The position numbers and the translations under genes were made by a program. From Bacillota bacterium (GTDB taxonomy: Bacteria; Bacillota; Clostridia; UBA1381): a stretch of 13,514 bases of DNA. The notes under the pieces were generated by a model. It had not been told where the DNA came from. It saw only the letters and a program-made list of their open reading frames with translations, and did no database searches. This document shows positions 6,458 through 13,492 of the stretch, one piece after another; within the stretch, counting starts at the first letter, position 1; the number at the start of each line of letters is the position of its first letter. The DNA lies in contig JAJQAT010000197.1 of assembly GCA_021203665.1 (NCBI GenBank), forward strand, positions 1 through 13,514, in the 5' to 3' direction.

Positions 6458-7810
6458 GTGAGTATTATCATACTCAGACAGATATTTTTAAAGAAAAGAA
6501 TAAATCCGGCGCGGCGCGCGGCATTGGGATTTGCCGCGCTGATAATAGCGGGCGCGCTGCTTTTTATGCTGCCCGTGTCATCAAAGGCGCGCGTGTGGAC
6601 GCCGTTTCTCACGGCGCTGTTCACATCGACCTCCGCCACCTGCGTGACGGGGCTTACGCTTATAAACGCGGGAGAATATCTGAGCCTGTTCGGTCAGGCG
6701 GTTTTGCTCATATTGATACAGCTTGGCGGACTGGGATTTATGACGATTCTGTCCCTCGCATTTTTCGCGTCAAACAGGCAGATAGGATTAAGAAACAGAA
6801 TAATGATGGCGCAGTCGGTCGGAACCGAAAGCCTTGACGGTGTGGTGAAGCTTGTCAGACACGTTCTCTGCATAACGGGCATGGCGGAGCTTGTCGGCGC
6901 GGCGGTACTCTCGATAAGATTTGTGCCGCAGTACGGAGTCTTAAAGGGAATATGGTTCGGTATATTCCACTCCGTGTCGGCGTTCTGCAACGCCGGCTTT
7001 GACCTTACCGGCAGCAGTATGCTCACATATAAGCACGATTCTCTTGTGCTGATTACTCTTGCCGCGCTTATTATAATAGGCGGACTTGGATTTTTGGTAT
7101 GGGAGGATATACTCACAAAAAAATCGCCGAAAAGGCTCGGTATGTATTCAAAGGTGGTGCTTGTAACCACCGCTATATGCCTTGTGTTGGGAACAGCCGT
7201 TTATTTTGTTCTGGAATATAACAATCCCGAAACGATAGGCTCCGACTCGGCGGGATATAAGCTGCTGTCGGCGTTTTTCCAGTCGGTTACAACGCGAACG
7301 GCGGGATTTGACGCCATTTCACAGAACAGCCTCACGGATTTGTCAAAGGTGTGGGGAATAATACTGATGATGATAGGCGGCGCGTCCGGCTCGACGGCGG
7401 GCGGTGTAAAGGTAGGCACAGCCGCGCTTGTCGCGCTCACGCTGTATTCCGTGCTGCGGTCAAGGCGGGACGTCGTAATACTCGGACGGCGCGTGGAGCA
7501 TAGTGTGATACTGCACGCCATGTCGCTTATGGTTATGTGGCTTATACTCACGGTCGCGGGAGCGATGCTTGTCTCGTTCGCGGATAACCGCCCGATACTT
7601 AACGCCATGTATGAAACGGCGTCGGCATACAGCACCGTCGGACTTACCGTGGGAATATCCGAAACCGCGTCGATTTTTACCAAAATACTGTATATAATTT
7701 ATATGTTTTTCGGCAGAGTGGGAATTATGACGATAAGCGTTATGTTCATGACCCGCTCCGCAAAGGAAAATGAGATAAGGTACCCCGAGGGCAGATTTAT
7801 AATCGGTTAA
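6458..7810 (+). CDS. ktrB: KtrB-type potassium channel subunit (450 aa)
   Basis: Membrane pore of a Ktr K+ uptake system. The four P-loops are TSTSATCVTGL (residues 56-66), SAFCNAGFDL (174-183), QSVTTRTAGFD (275-285) and ETASAYSTVGL (386-396). The gating loop GGASGSTAGGVK lies at 308-319 and the C terminus RYPEGRFIIG is typical of KtrB. It lacks the N-terminal helix pair of TrkH. The start is unusual: there is no in-frame ATG before residue 37, which is already inside the first membrane helix, so GTG at 6458 is used here. The ribosome binding site AAAGGAA (6451-6457) abuts that GTG with no spacer, and a 7-bp hairpin covers the next codons, so a nearby non-AUG codon could be the real start. 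The next gene, ktrA, encodes the matching regulator. Confidence 0.93.
   Translation: MSIIILRQIFLKKRINPARRAALGFAALIIAGALLFMLPVSSKARVWTPFLTALFTSTSATCVTGLTLINAGEYLSLFGQAVLLILIQLGGLGFMTILSLAFFASNRQIGLRNRIMMAQSVGTESLDGVVKLVRHVLCITGMAELVGAAVLSIRFVPQYGVLKGIWFGIFHSVSAFCNAGFDLTGSSMLTYKHDSLVLITLAALIIIGGLGFLVWEDILTKKSPKRLGMYSKVVLVTTAICLVLGTAVYFVLEYNNPETIGSDSAGYKLLSAFFQSVTTRTAGFDAISQNSLTDLSKVWGIILMMIGGASGSTAGGVKVGTAALVALTLYSVLRSRRDVVILGRRVEHSVILHAMSLMVMWLILTVAGAMLVSFADNRPILNAMYETASAYSTVGLTVGISETASIFTKILYIIYMFFGRVGIMTISVMFMTRSAKENEIRYPEGRFIIG
6459..6476 (+). promoter_or_regulatory. hairpin over the ktrB translation start
   Basis: Perfect 7-bp stem TGAGTAT / ATACTCA (6459-6465 with 6470-6476) and a 4-nt loop, beginning inside the GTG start and touching the ribosome binding site. 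It could limit ktrB translation relative to trkH. A stem of this size can occur by chance once in a window this long, so only its position makes it notable. Confidence 0.35.
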
Positions 7811-7821
7811 AGGAGATTAAT

Positions 7822-8478
7822 ATGAAAACTTTTGCTGTAATAGGCTTGGGAAGATTCGGAACGGCTGTCGCGGCGCAGCTTTTCAGTATGGGATATGAGG
7901 TTCTCGCCGTTGACAAAAGCATGGACAAGGTGAACCTAATATCCGAGAACGTTACAAAGGCGGTATGCGGCGACGCGAGAGAGGAAAGCGTCCTAAAGGC
8001 TGTCGGAATAAGAAATTACGACTGCGTTGTTGTGGCGATAGGCGACGACCTCGCGGACAGCGTGCTTATAACGCTTACGCTCAAGGAAATGGGAGTGGGA
8101 CAGATTATCTGCAAGGCGCGGGATAACAGGCATAAAAAGGCGCTGAAGAAAATAGGCGCCGACAACGTCATAATACCGGAGCAGGAGGCGGGAATAAAGA
8201 CCGCCGTAAGCCTCGTGTCAAAGCGCGTGATGGATTTAATCGACCTTTCCGACGAGTACGGAATCGCCGATATTACCGCGCCCAAAGCGTGGGTGGGCAA
8301 AAGCATTGAGGAATTATCCATACGCAGGAAATACGGCGTGAATATAATCGCCGTCAAAAACCGCCTTGACGACAACGACGTGAATATCGCGCCCAAGTCG
8401 GATTATAAATTCAAGGAAACCGATATTATCGTCCTTGTAGGCGAAACCGCCGAAATTAACAGGCTGAATAATATGTAG
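7822..8478 (+). CDS. ktrA: KtrA, single-domain K+ uptake regulatory protein (218 aa)
   Basis: Cytosolic RCK protein that forms the octameric gating ring on KtrB. RCK_N spans about residues 1-135, with the dinucleotide motif GLGRFG (8-13), Asp31 at the end of strand 2 (binds the ribose of ATP/ADP or NAD), GDAREESVL (50-58) and ARDNRHKKALKKIGAD (99-114). RCK_C spans about 140-218; in Firmicute KtrA proteins this domain binds cyclic di-AMP, which closes the channel, and that is likely but not provable here. The length matches Bacillus KtrA (about 220 aa). AGGAG at 7811-7815 overlaps the ktrB end region and precedes the ATG by 6 nt; the gap from ktrB is 11 nt. It is the last gene of the run, followed by a hairpin terminator. 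Confidence 0.95.
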   Translation: MKTFAVIGLGRFGTAVAAQLFSMGYEVLAVDKSMDKVNLISENVTKAVCGDAREESVLKAVGIRNYDCVVVAIGDDLADSVLITLTLKEMGVGQIICKARDNRHKKALKKIGADNVIIPEQEAGIKTAVSLVSKRVMDLIDLSDEYGIADITAPKAWVGKSIEELSIRRKYGVNIIAVKNRLDDNDVNIAPKSDYKFKETDIIVLVGETAEINRLNNM

Positions 8479-8485
8479 AAAGTGG

Positions 8486-8512
8486 GACTGTTGATATTAT
8501 ATGTCAACAGTC
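8486..8512 (+). terminator. terminator after ktrA
   Basis: Nine-bp perfect stem GACTGTTGA (8486-8494) / TCAACAGTC (8504-8512), extendable by three pairs (one G-U) to a 3-nt loop, followed by TTCTTATGTTT. The stem is strong but the T tract is interrupted, so termination may be partial. It begins 7 nt after the ktrA stop. Confidence 0.7.
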
Positions 8513-8602
8513 TTCTTATGTTTAGAAAAACAAAAATATACGCTTATACTATGTATTTTTTATGAAGAATTTACAAATAGTAAAAAAGGAGAGAATAAAC
8601 TA

Positions 8603-8620
8603 TTGACAAAAGTTTAACAA
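8603..8620 (+). promoter_or_regulatory. Rex-like operator 1, overlapping the -35 box
   Basis: TTGACAA-AAGT-TTAACAA has the 7-4-7 layout of the Rex consensus TTGTTAA-N4-TTAACAA. The right half matches perfectly and the left half differs at two positions, where it doubles as the -35 hexamer. A bound redox-sensing repressor here would block RNA polymerase. Assignment to Rex is inferred from the pattern and from adhE being a classic Rex target. Confidence 0.6.
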
Positions 8621-8631
8621 TCACGTATAAT
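8603..8631 (+). promoter_or_regulatory. adhE promoter (sigma-A type)
   Basis: Perfect -35 TTGACA (8603-8608) and perfect -10 TATAAT (8626-8631) with a 17-bp spacer; transcription should start near 8638. Such an ideal promoter should be very strong unless repressed, which fits the operators overlapping and following it. Confidence 0.92.
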
Positions 8632-8639
8632 AGTAGACG

Positions 8640-8665
8640 AAGATTGATAAAAATTTATCAATCTT
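8640..8665 (+). promoter_or_regulatory. Rex-like operator 2, palindrome at the transcription start
   Basis: Perfect 12-bp inverted repeat around AA. Its core TTGATAA-AAAT-TTATCAA (8644-8661) follows the Rex 7-4-7 layout with one change per half site (T to A and its mirror). It lies just after the predicted transcription start, a roadblock position, and its centre is 41 bp from that of operator 1, close to four helical turns. An RNA hairpin in the leader is an alternative reading. Confidence 0.75.
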
Positions 8666-8705
8666 TAAAAACCAACAATTTTAGACAATACAGGAGGGCT
8701 TGATT

Positions 8706-11288
8706 ATGTCTGAAGTAAATGTAAATGAAATGATAGACGGCTATGTCGCAAAGGCGCAAAAGGCACTGCACGAGTTTTTAGAGCTTGACCAGGAGCAGAT
8801 TGACGCCATTGTAAAGGCTATGACGCTTGCCGGACTTGACAAGCATATGGAGCTTGCCAAAATGGCGGTTGAGGAAACCGGCAGAGGCGTATACGAGGAT
8901 AAAATAACAAAGAATATGTTCGCCACCGAGTATATATATCACTCGATAAAGAACGAGAAAACAGTCGGCGTTATCGCCGAAAACGACCTTGAGGATTATG
9001 AAATCATAGCGGAGCCGGTCGGCGTTGTATGCGGCGTTACGCCAGTAACCAACCCGACATCTACAACGCTTTTCAAAGCGCTTATAAGCGTTAAGGCAAG
9101 AAATCCGATTATATTCGGCTTCCACCCGGGCGCGCAGAAGTGCAGCGCGGCGGCGGCAAAGGTTGTGCTTGACGCGGCTGTCGCGGCGGGCGCACCGGAA
9201 AATTGTATTCAGTGGATTGAATACCCGTCGATAGAAGCTACAAACGCGCTTATGAACCACCCCGGAGTTGCGACCGTTCTCGCAACGGGCGGCAGCGGAA
9301 TGGTTAAGGCGGCGTATTCAACCGGTAAGCCGGCATTGGGCGTAGGTCCCGGCAACGTGCCGTGCTATATCCACAAGAGCGCGGACCTTGAGCAGGCTGT
9401 AAACGACCTTATTCTGTCAAAAACCTTTGACAACGGTATGATTTGCGCGTCCGAGCAGGCGGCAATCGTGGATAAATCCATCTCGTCGAAATTTGAAAAG
9501 CTGATGAAAAAATACGGCTGCTATTTCTTAAAGGATAATGAAATCAAGCAGGTAAGCGATTACTGCATAAACAGCGAAAAGGGCGCGGTAAACCCCGATA
9601 TAGTAGGCAAGAGCGCCGAATGGATTGCGGCAAACGCGGGAGTTAAGGTTCCGGCGGGAACAAAAATTCTTCTCGCAAAGCTTGACGGAGTAGGTCCGGA
9701 ATATCCGCTTTCAAGAGAAAAGCTGAGTCCCGTACTCGCGTACTTTATTGTCGATTCCGCGGACGAGGGCATTGACAGAGCGGAAGAAATGGTTATGTTC
9801 CACGGCATGGGACACTCCGCCGTTATCCACGCGAACGACGAGGATGTAATCAATAAATTCGCCCAAACAATGAAGGCGAGCCGGCTTATCGTAAACTCAC
9901 CGTCGTCGCACGGCGCGATAGGCGATATTTACAATACCAATATGCCGTCGCTCACGCTCGGCTGCGGCAGCTACGGCGGCAACAGCGTCAGCGGAAACGT
10001 CACCACGATAAACCTTATAAATCAAAAGAGAGTGGCAAAGAGGAGGGTAAATATGCAGTGGTTCAAGGTTCCCGACAGGATTTACTTTGAAAATAACTCA
10101 ATACAGTATCTTGAAAAGATGCCGAATATATCGCGCGCGTTCATCGTAACCGACCCCGGAATGGTAACGCTCGGCTATGTTGATAAAATTCTATACTACC
10201 TGAGAAAGAGAGCGGATTACGTTCACTGCGAAATCTTCTCCGACGTTGAACCCGACCCGTCCATAGAAACGGTAAAAAGCGGCGCGCAAATGATGAATGA
10301 ATTTCAGCCGGACGTAATAATCGCGCTCGGCGGCGGAAGCGCGATGGACGCGGCAAAGGGTATGTGGCTGTTCTACGAGCATCCGGACGTTGACTTTAAC
10401 GCGTTAAGACTCAGATTTTTGGATATAAGAAAGCGTGCGTTCAAATTCCCCAAGATGGGCAATAAGGCAAGAATGGTGTCAATCCCGACAACCTCGGGCA
10501 CAGGCTCGGAGGTAACCAGCTTTGCCGTAATATCGGATAAAAAGAACAACATGAAGTACCCGCTTGCGGACTATGAGCTGACACCGAATGTAGCTATAAT
10601 CGACCCGCAGTTTGTAATGTCGCTGCCAAAGGCGGCTACGGCGGACACCGGACTTGACGTTCTCACGCACGCTATCGAGGCGTATGTTTCGGTTATGGCA
10701 TCCGACTACACGGACGGACTTGCGATGAAGGCTATCCAGCTTGTGTTTAAGTACCTGCCCAGAGCCTATAAGAACGGCGCGGAGGACGCGGAGGCGAGAG
10801 AAAAGATGCACAACGCGAGCTGTATCGCGGGTATGGCGTTCACAAACGCGTTCTTGGGACTTAACCACTCAATCGCGCACAAAATAGGCGGAGAATATCA
10901 CGTTCCGCACGGACGCGCCAACGCGGTGCTGCTGCCGCACGTTATAAAATATAACGCGCAAACGCCGTCGAAATTTGTGTCGTTCCCGAAATATAAGAAA
11001 TTCGTTGCGGATGAGAAGTACGCCGAAATCGCGTCATTCCTCGGACTTCCCGCAAAGACAACGCAGGAGGGCGTGCAGAGCCTTATAGACGCTGTTGTCG
11101 CTCTTATGAAGGAGGTAGGCGAGCCGCTTTCGTTCTCCGAATGCGGAATCGATGAGGAAACCTATATGAATAAAATTCCCGATATAGCGAACAAGGCATT
11201 CGAGGATCAGTGTACAACGGCAAATCCGAAGCTCCCGCTTGTAACCGAAATCGAGGAGATAATGAAAAAGGCATACAAAGGCATATAA
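8706..11288 (+). CDS. adhE: bifunctional acetaldehyde-CoA/alcohol dehydrogenase AdhE (860 aa)
   Basis: Converts acetyl-CoA to acetaldehyde and then to ethanol, oxidising two NADH; the enzyme works as long cytosolic filaments (spirosomes) and is a main electron sink in fermentation. The N-terminal aldehyde dehydrogenase domain (about residues 1-440) has VTPVTNPTST (111-120), the nucleotide-binding ATGGSGMV (193-200) and catalytic Cys247 in FDNGMICASEQ (241-251). A linker (about 435-455) leads to the iron-dependent alcohol dehydrogenase domain (450-860), with ALGGGSAMDAAKG (540-552), PTTSGTGSEV (594-603) and metal ligands Asp651, His655, His721 and His735, the same spacing as in E. coli AdhE. 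It is full length. The start at 8706 is set by AGGAGG (8692-8697). It is transcribed alone from its own promoter with Rex-like operators. A strong internal ribosome site lies at the domain boundary. Confidence 0.98.
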   Translation: MSEVNVNEMIDGYVAKAQKALHEFLELDQEQIDAIVKAMTLAGLDKHMELAKMAVEETGRGVYEDKITKNMFATEYIYHSIKNEKTVGVIAENDLEDYEIIAEPVGVVCGVTPVTNPTSTTLFKALISVKARNPIIFGFHPGAQKCSAAAAKVVLDAAVAAGAPENCIQWIEYPSIEATNALMNHPGVATVLATGGSGMVKAAYSTGKPALGVGPGNVPCYIHKSADLEQAVNDLILSKTFDNGMICASEQAAIVDKSISSKFEKLMKKYGCYFLKDNEIKQVSDYCINSEKGAVNPDIVGKSAEWIAANAGVKVPAGTKILLAKLDGVGPEYPLSREKLSPVLAYFIVDSADEGIDRAEEMVMFHGMGHSAVIHANDEDVINKFAQTMKASRLIVNSPSSHGAIGDIYNTNMPSLTLGCGSYGGNSVSGNVTTINLINQKRVAKRRVNMQWFKVPDRIYFENNSIQYLEKMPNISRAFIVTDPGMVTLGYVDKILYYLRKRADYVHCEIFSDVEPDPSIETVKSGAQMMNEFQPDVIIALGGGSAMDAAKGMWLFYEHPDVDFNALRLRFLDIRKRAFKFPKMGNKARMVSIPTTSGTGSEVTSFAVISDKKNNMKYPLADYELTPNVAIIDPQFVMSLPKAATADTGLDVLTHAIEAYVSVMASDYTDGLAMKAIQLVFKYLPRAYKNGAEDAEAREKMHNASCIAGMAFTNAFLGLNHSIAHKIGGEYHVPHGRANAVLLPHVIKYNAQTPSKFVSFPKYKKFVADEKYAEIASFLGLPAKTTQEGVQSLIDAVVALMKEVGEPLSFSECGIDEETYMNKIPDIANKAFEDQCTTANPKLPLVTEIEEIMKKAYKGI
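10041..10055 (+). promoter_or_regulatory. internal ribosome binding site and in-frame ATG in adhE
   Basis: AGGAGG (10041-10046), a 6-nt spacer and ATG (10053) in the adhE frame. Initiation here would give a 411-aa free-standing iron alcohol dehydrogenase beginning MQWFKVPDRIYFENN. The Shine-Dalgarno is formed by two adjacent AGG arginine codons in the KRRVNM linker, a segment similar in other AdhE proteins, so coincidence of coding is possible. Confidence 0.4.
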
Positions 11289-11299
11289 AATCCATAAAC

Positions 11300-11338
11300 C
11301 ACAAAAAATGCGGAGGCTTAGGCTTTCGCATTTTTGTG
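11300..11338 (+). terminator. terminator after adhE
   Basis: Inverted repeat CACAAAAAATGCG (11300-11312) / CGCATTTTTGTG (11327-11338) with one unpaired A and a 14-nt loop. The A tract and T tract sit in the stem, the usual shape of an intrinsic terminator that could act in both directions. It begins 11 nt after the adhE stop. Confidence 0.65.
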
Positions 11339-11396
11339 TATAATATTGTCGAAACGAAAAAATAATAAAAATGTTATAGAAAAGTGATATAAAATG

Positions 11397-11405
11397 TGGT
11401 ATAAT
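11397..11405 (+). promoter_or_regulatory. extended -10 promoter of the zinc-ribbon gene
   Basis: TGG-TATAAT (11397-11405) is an extended -10 element (TGn before TATAAT), 55 nt before the start codon. No good -35 lies 17 bp upstream, which the TG extension can offset. Confidence 0.6.
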
Positions 11406-11460
11406 ATAAGCGGTAGATATAAAATCGGAATATATTAATAATAAGAGAGGAGCGATTTAT

Positions 11461-11910
11461 ATGGATGAAGTATTTGACAGAATAAAGGAGCAGGCAAATA
11501 AGGCAAAGGACGGAGCTGTAAAGATAACCAAGACGGTTATAGACAGAACCAACAACGTCGTAAGCCAAACAAAGCTGAAGTACGCGATAAGCGAAACCTC
11601 CGGCAAGATTGACGACATATATAAGGAAATGGGCAAGGCTGTATACGAGAGGTATCTGTCCGATGATGAGACGTGCTGCGACAAAATGCGCGAAATGTGC
11701 GGGAAGATTGACGCGCTGAACGAGGAAATTGACACTCTTAACGACCAGCTTGCGGAGCTTAAGAAAACGGTTAAATGCACAAAATGCGGCGCGCAAAACA
11801 ACACCGGCAGCGCGTACTGCTCAAAGTGCGGCGAAAAGCTGTACGAGGAATCTGAAGATGAGCAGACCGCCGAGGTAAAGCCGAAGAAGCCGGAAACGGA
11901 CGAGGATTAA
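11461..11910 (+). CDS. coiled-coil zinc-ribbon protein of unknown role (149 aa)
   Basis: Function not known. The N-terminal 45 residues form a basic amphipathic helix (DRIKEQANKAKDGAVKITKT). Residues about 48-65 (KIDDIYKEMGKAVYERY) and 80-104 (a coiled coil, IDALNEEIDTLNDQLAELKK) follow. A zinc ribbon then uses Cys106/Cys109 and Cys120/Cys123 in CTKCG and CSKCG, and an acidic, Pro/Lys-rich disordered tail ends the protein (about residues 129-149). This layout of helix, coiled coil and C-terminal zinc ribbon is common in Clostridia hypothetical proteins. There is no signal peptide or membrane segment. AGAGAGGAG precedes the ATG by about 8 nt. It forms an operon with the membrane-anchored coiled-coil gene 22 nt downstream and shares with it a similar amphipathic K/A/T-rich helix, so a physical partnership is a fair guess. 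Confidence 0.85.
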   Translation: MDEVFDRIKEQANKAKDGAVKITKTVIDRTNNVVSQTKLKYAISETSGKIDDIYKEMGKAVYERYLSDDETCCDKMREMCGKIDALNEEIDTLNDQLAELKKTVKCTKCGAQNNTGSAYCSKCGEKLYEESEDEQTAEVKPKKPETDED

Positions 11911-11932
11911 AATCACGAAAAAGGGTGAGCGT

Positions 11933-12796
11933 ATGAGCAAGGATATAAATATAGAATCGTATGACGGCTCCGACGCGTTTTACAGCGGAACCGACGAGGA
12001 ATACGAGGAGTTTTTAAAGAACGCCGATATAAAAATAGACGGCGTTGAGCCCGTTGAGAACACGCAGAAAATCAATCTGAACGAAACCATAAATATCCAA
12101 AGCGTGATAGATAGGTTCAGAAAGACGGCGGGCGGCATAGAGAGCGGCGCGAAGAAGATAAAGGACACCGTCACCGAAAAAATCGATTTGTTCAAAACCA
12201 AAAAGGACGATGCCGAGCCCGAAGGGGAGGAAGCCGCCGAGGCGAAGAAAGAAGAACCCGAGACGGAGGAAACCGCCGAGGAGCCGAAAATCGGCGCGGT
12301 CGAGACGGTCAAGGAGACAATAAAGAAAACGGCTGACAGCTCCGCCCAAGCAATCGAAAAAATCAAGGCGGAAGCCGAAGCGGCGTCAAAGCTTTCCGAA
12401 AGCCTTGACGATGTAAACAAGAAAATCGAGCTGGTACAGACCGATGTTTCGGAGCTGTCGAAAAAAATGGACGGCTTATCCGAAAAAATCAACGCTGCGG
12501 AAGCTCAGCTGCGTGACAATGCCCGCACCGACGCGCAGCGCGGCGAGGATATTAAGCGCGCGGTCGAGGAGGTAAGAACGGATATATCCGAGATAAAACA
12601 GACGCTCGGCTCCGTTTCAAAGCTTTCCGACAGCATTTTTGACCTGAAAAACGCGCAGCTTAACACAAAAAACGCCCTTTCCGATTTGGAAACCGGCTTT
12701 AAGAGATTAAAGAAAAAATGTGTTATGGGCGTTACCGTCCTAAGCGTTTTAAGCGCGATAATTATCGTGCTTGAGGTAATTTTAATGCTTTCATAG
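11933..12796 (+). CDS. acidic coiled-coil protein with C-terminal membrane anchor (287 aa)
   Basis: Function not known. An acidic N terminus (about residues 1-55) holds a Glu/Tyr-rich patch (SGTDEEYEEFLKNADI). A basic amphipathic helix follows (SGAKKIKDTVTEKIDLFKTK, about residues 72-91), then an E/A/P-rich disordered linker (about 92-120). A long coiled coil runs through about 120-256, with heptads such as DDVNKKIELVQTDVSELSKK. The basic cluster KRLKKK (257-262) leads into one hydrophobic helix of about 23 residues at the very end. This is a tail-anchored topology: the bulk should sit in the cytosol with Lys/Arg on the inner face. There is no signal peptide. AAGGGTGA (11921-11928) supports the start. 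It is co-transcribed with the zinc-ribbon gene. A scaffold, envelope-stress or division-associated role is imaginable but unsupported. Confidence 0.85.
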   Translation: MSKDINIESYDGSDAFYSGTDEEYEEFLKNADIKIDGVEPVENTQKINLNETINIQSVIDRFRKTAGGIESGAKKIKDTVTEKIDLFKTKKDDAEPEGEEAAEAKKEEPETEETAEEPKIGAVETVKETIKKTADSSAQAIEKIKAEAEAASKLSESLDDVNKKIELVQTDVSELSKKMDGLSEKINAAEAQLRDNARTDAQRGEDIKRAVEEVRTDISEIKQTLGSVSKLSDSIFDLKNAQLNTKNALSDLETGFKRLKKKCVMGVTVLSVLSAIIIVLEVILMLS

Positions 12797-12820
12797 CGGT
12801 TTTATAAAGGTAAATATTAA

Positions 12821-12840
12821 CCCCGCCTTAATAGGCGGGG
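12821..12840. terminator. GC-rich terminator between convergent genes
   Basis: Eight-bp stem CCCCGCCT / AGGCGGGG with a TAAT loop. On the plus strand it is followed by TGCTTTTG. It lies 24 nt after the coiled-coil gene and 11 nt beyond the stop of the minus-strand gene, so it can serve both, although the T tract is weak in each direction. Confidence 0.85.
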
Positions 12841-12851
12841 TGCTTTTGTGC

Positions 12852-13457
12852 TTACGGCTCTATGAAGCGTATCTCGTTTACTATCTCATCGTAGAGATAT
12901 TGCTCAATCGCCTCCTTGGGCGAGAGGTCGGCGGGCGAGAACATAATCGCATAGCACGCGCAATCTCCCGCGCCGTCCGGTATTACCGCGGACTTTTCCG
13001 GACTGTCCGGCACATCCTCAATGACCCTGTACACTGCTTGCCGAATTATCGGAGCAAGCTCGAAGCGGTTATTCATAATAATATCGTATGCTTCGTCAAA
13101 CGAGCAGCGTCCCTTGGCGAACAGGGTTCTTCCCTTGATCTCAAAGCACTTGACGTCGCGCTTTAGCGAGGCGCAAACGGCGGAATCGTATCCGGCGGGA
13201 GCGAGAGTGATAAAGCTCCTGCAATCCTTGCCGACATAGTACGGCAGACGCTCGGGGTGCTTGCCGTTGAACTCAATCAACCTTTCGCGCAGCATTATCT
13301 GCGCGATAATGTGCTCTCGGATGTTTTCATTGCTAAGCACAGCGTCAAGGCAATCCGGATAGTCATGCGGCAGAGCCTTAAACTCGTCACGAAACCGCGC
13401 TATCAGCTCGTCAAAGCCGTTTTCCTCGTAAATCCTTACAGCATCTTCTCTTTTCAT
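12852..13457 (-). CDS. hypothetical protein, family not recognised (201 aa)
   Basis: I do not recognise this family. It is a soluble mixed alpha/beta protein, slightly acidic, with no signal peptide, membrane helix or clear catalytic motif. The N-terminal half is helical (EDAVRIYEENGFDELIARFRDEF, then NENIREHIIAQIMLRERLIEF). The middle has a strand-like segment (about residues 70-115, YYVGKDCRSFITLAP to CFEIKGRTLFA), and a further helical part ends in ADLSPKEAIEQYLYDEIVNE. Seven Cys are scattered, including a CAC pair near residue 168, but without a CxxC spacing, so zinc binding is not evident. The ATG at 13457 is preceded on its strand by AAAGGAAG with about 7 nt spacing. It faces the coiled-coil gene and shares its terminator. 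Codon use resembles the neighbours, so it looks native and expressed. Confidence 0.8.
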   Translation of the reverse strand: MKREDAVRIYEENGFDELIARFRDEFKALPHDYPDCLDAVLSNENIREHIIAQIMLRERLIEFNGKHPERLPYYVGKDCRSFITLAPAGYDSAVCASLKRDVKCFEIKGRTLFAKGRCSFDEAYDIIMNNRFELAPIIRQAVYRVIEDVPDSPEKSAVIPDGAGDCACYAIMFSPADLSPKEAIEQYLYDEIVNEIRFIEP

Positions 13458-13492
13458 AAAGCATCTTCCTTTCTAAAATAAAAAATGACACA

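Noticed and set aside
8479..8602. c-di-AMP (ydaO) or other riboswitch around the K+ genes
   Set aside because: The gaps inside the operon are under 30 nt and the region after ktrA holds only a terminator and AT-rich DNA; no structured leader is visible.
8586..8617. AAGGAG followed by TTG-ACA-AAA-GTT-TAA, a possible four-codon leader before adhE
   Set aside because: The TTG is the -35 box of a perfect promoter and lies upstream of the predicted transcription start, so it would not be in the adhE mRNA.
12840..13481. Plus-strand frames at 12840-13166, 13021-13239 and 13257-13481
   Set aside because: They overlap each other and the better-supported minus-strand gene, which has a proper ribosome binding site and terminator.
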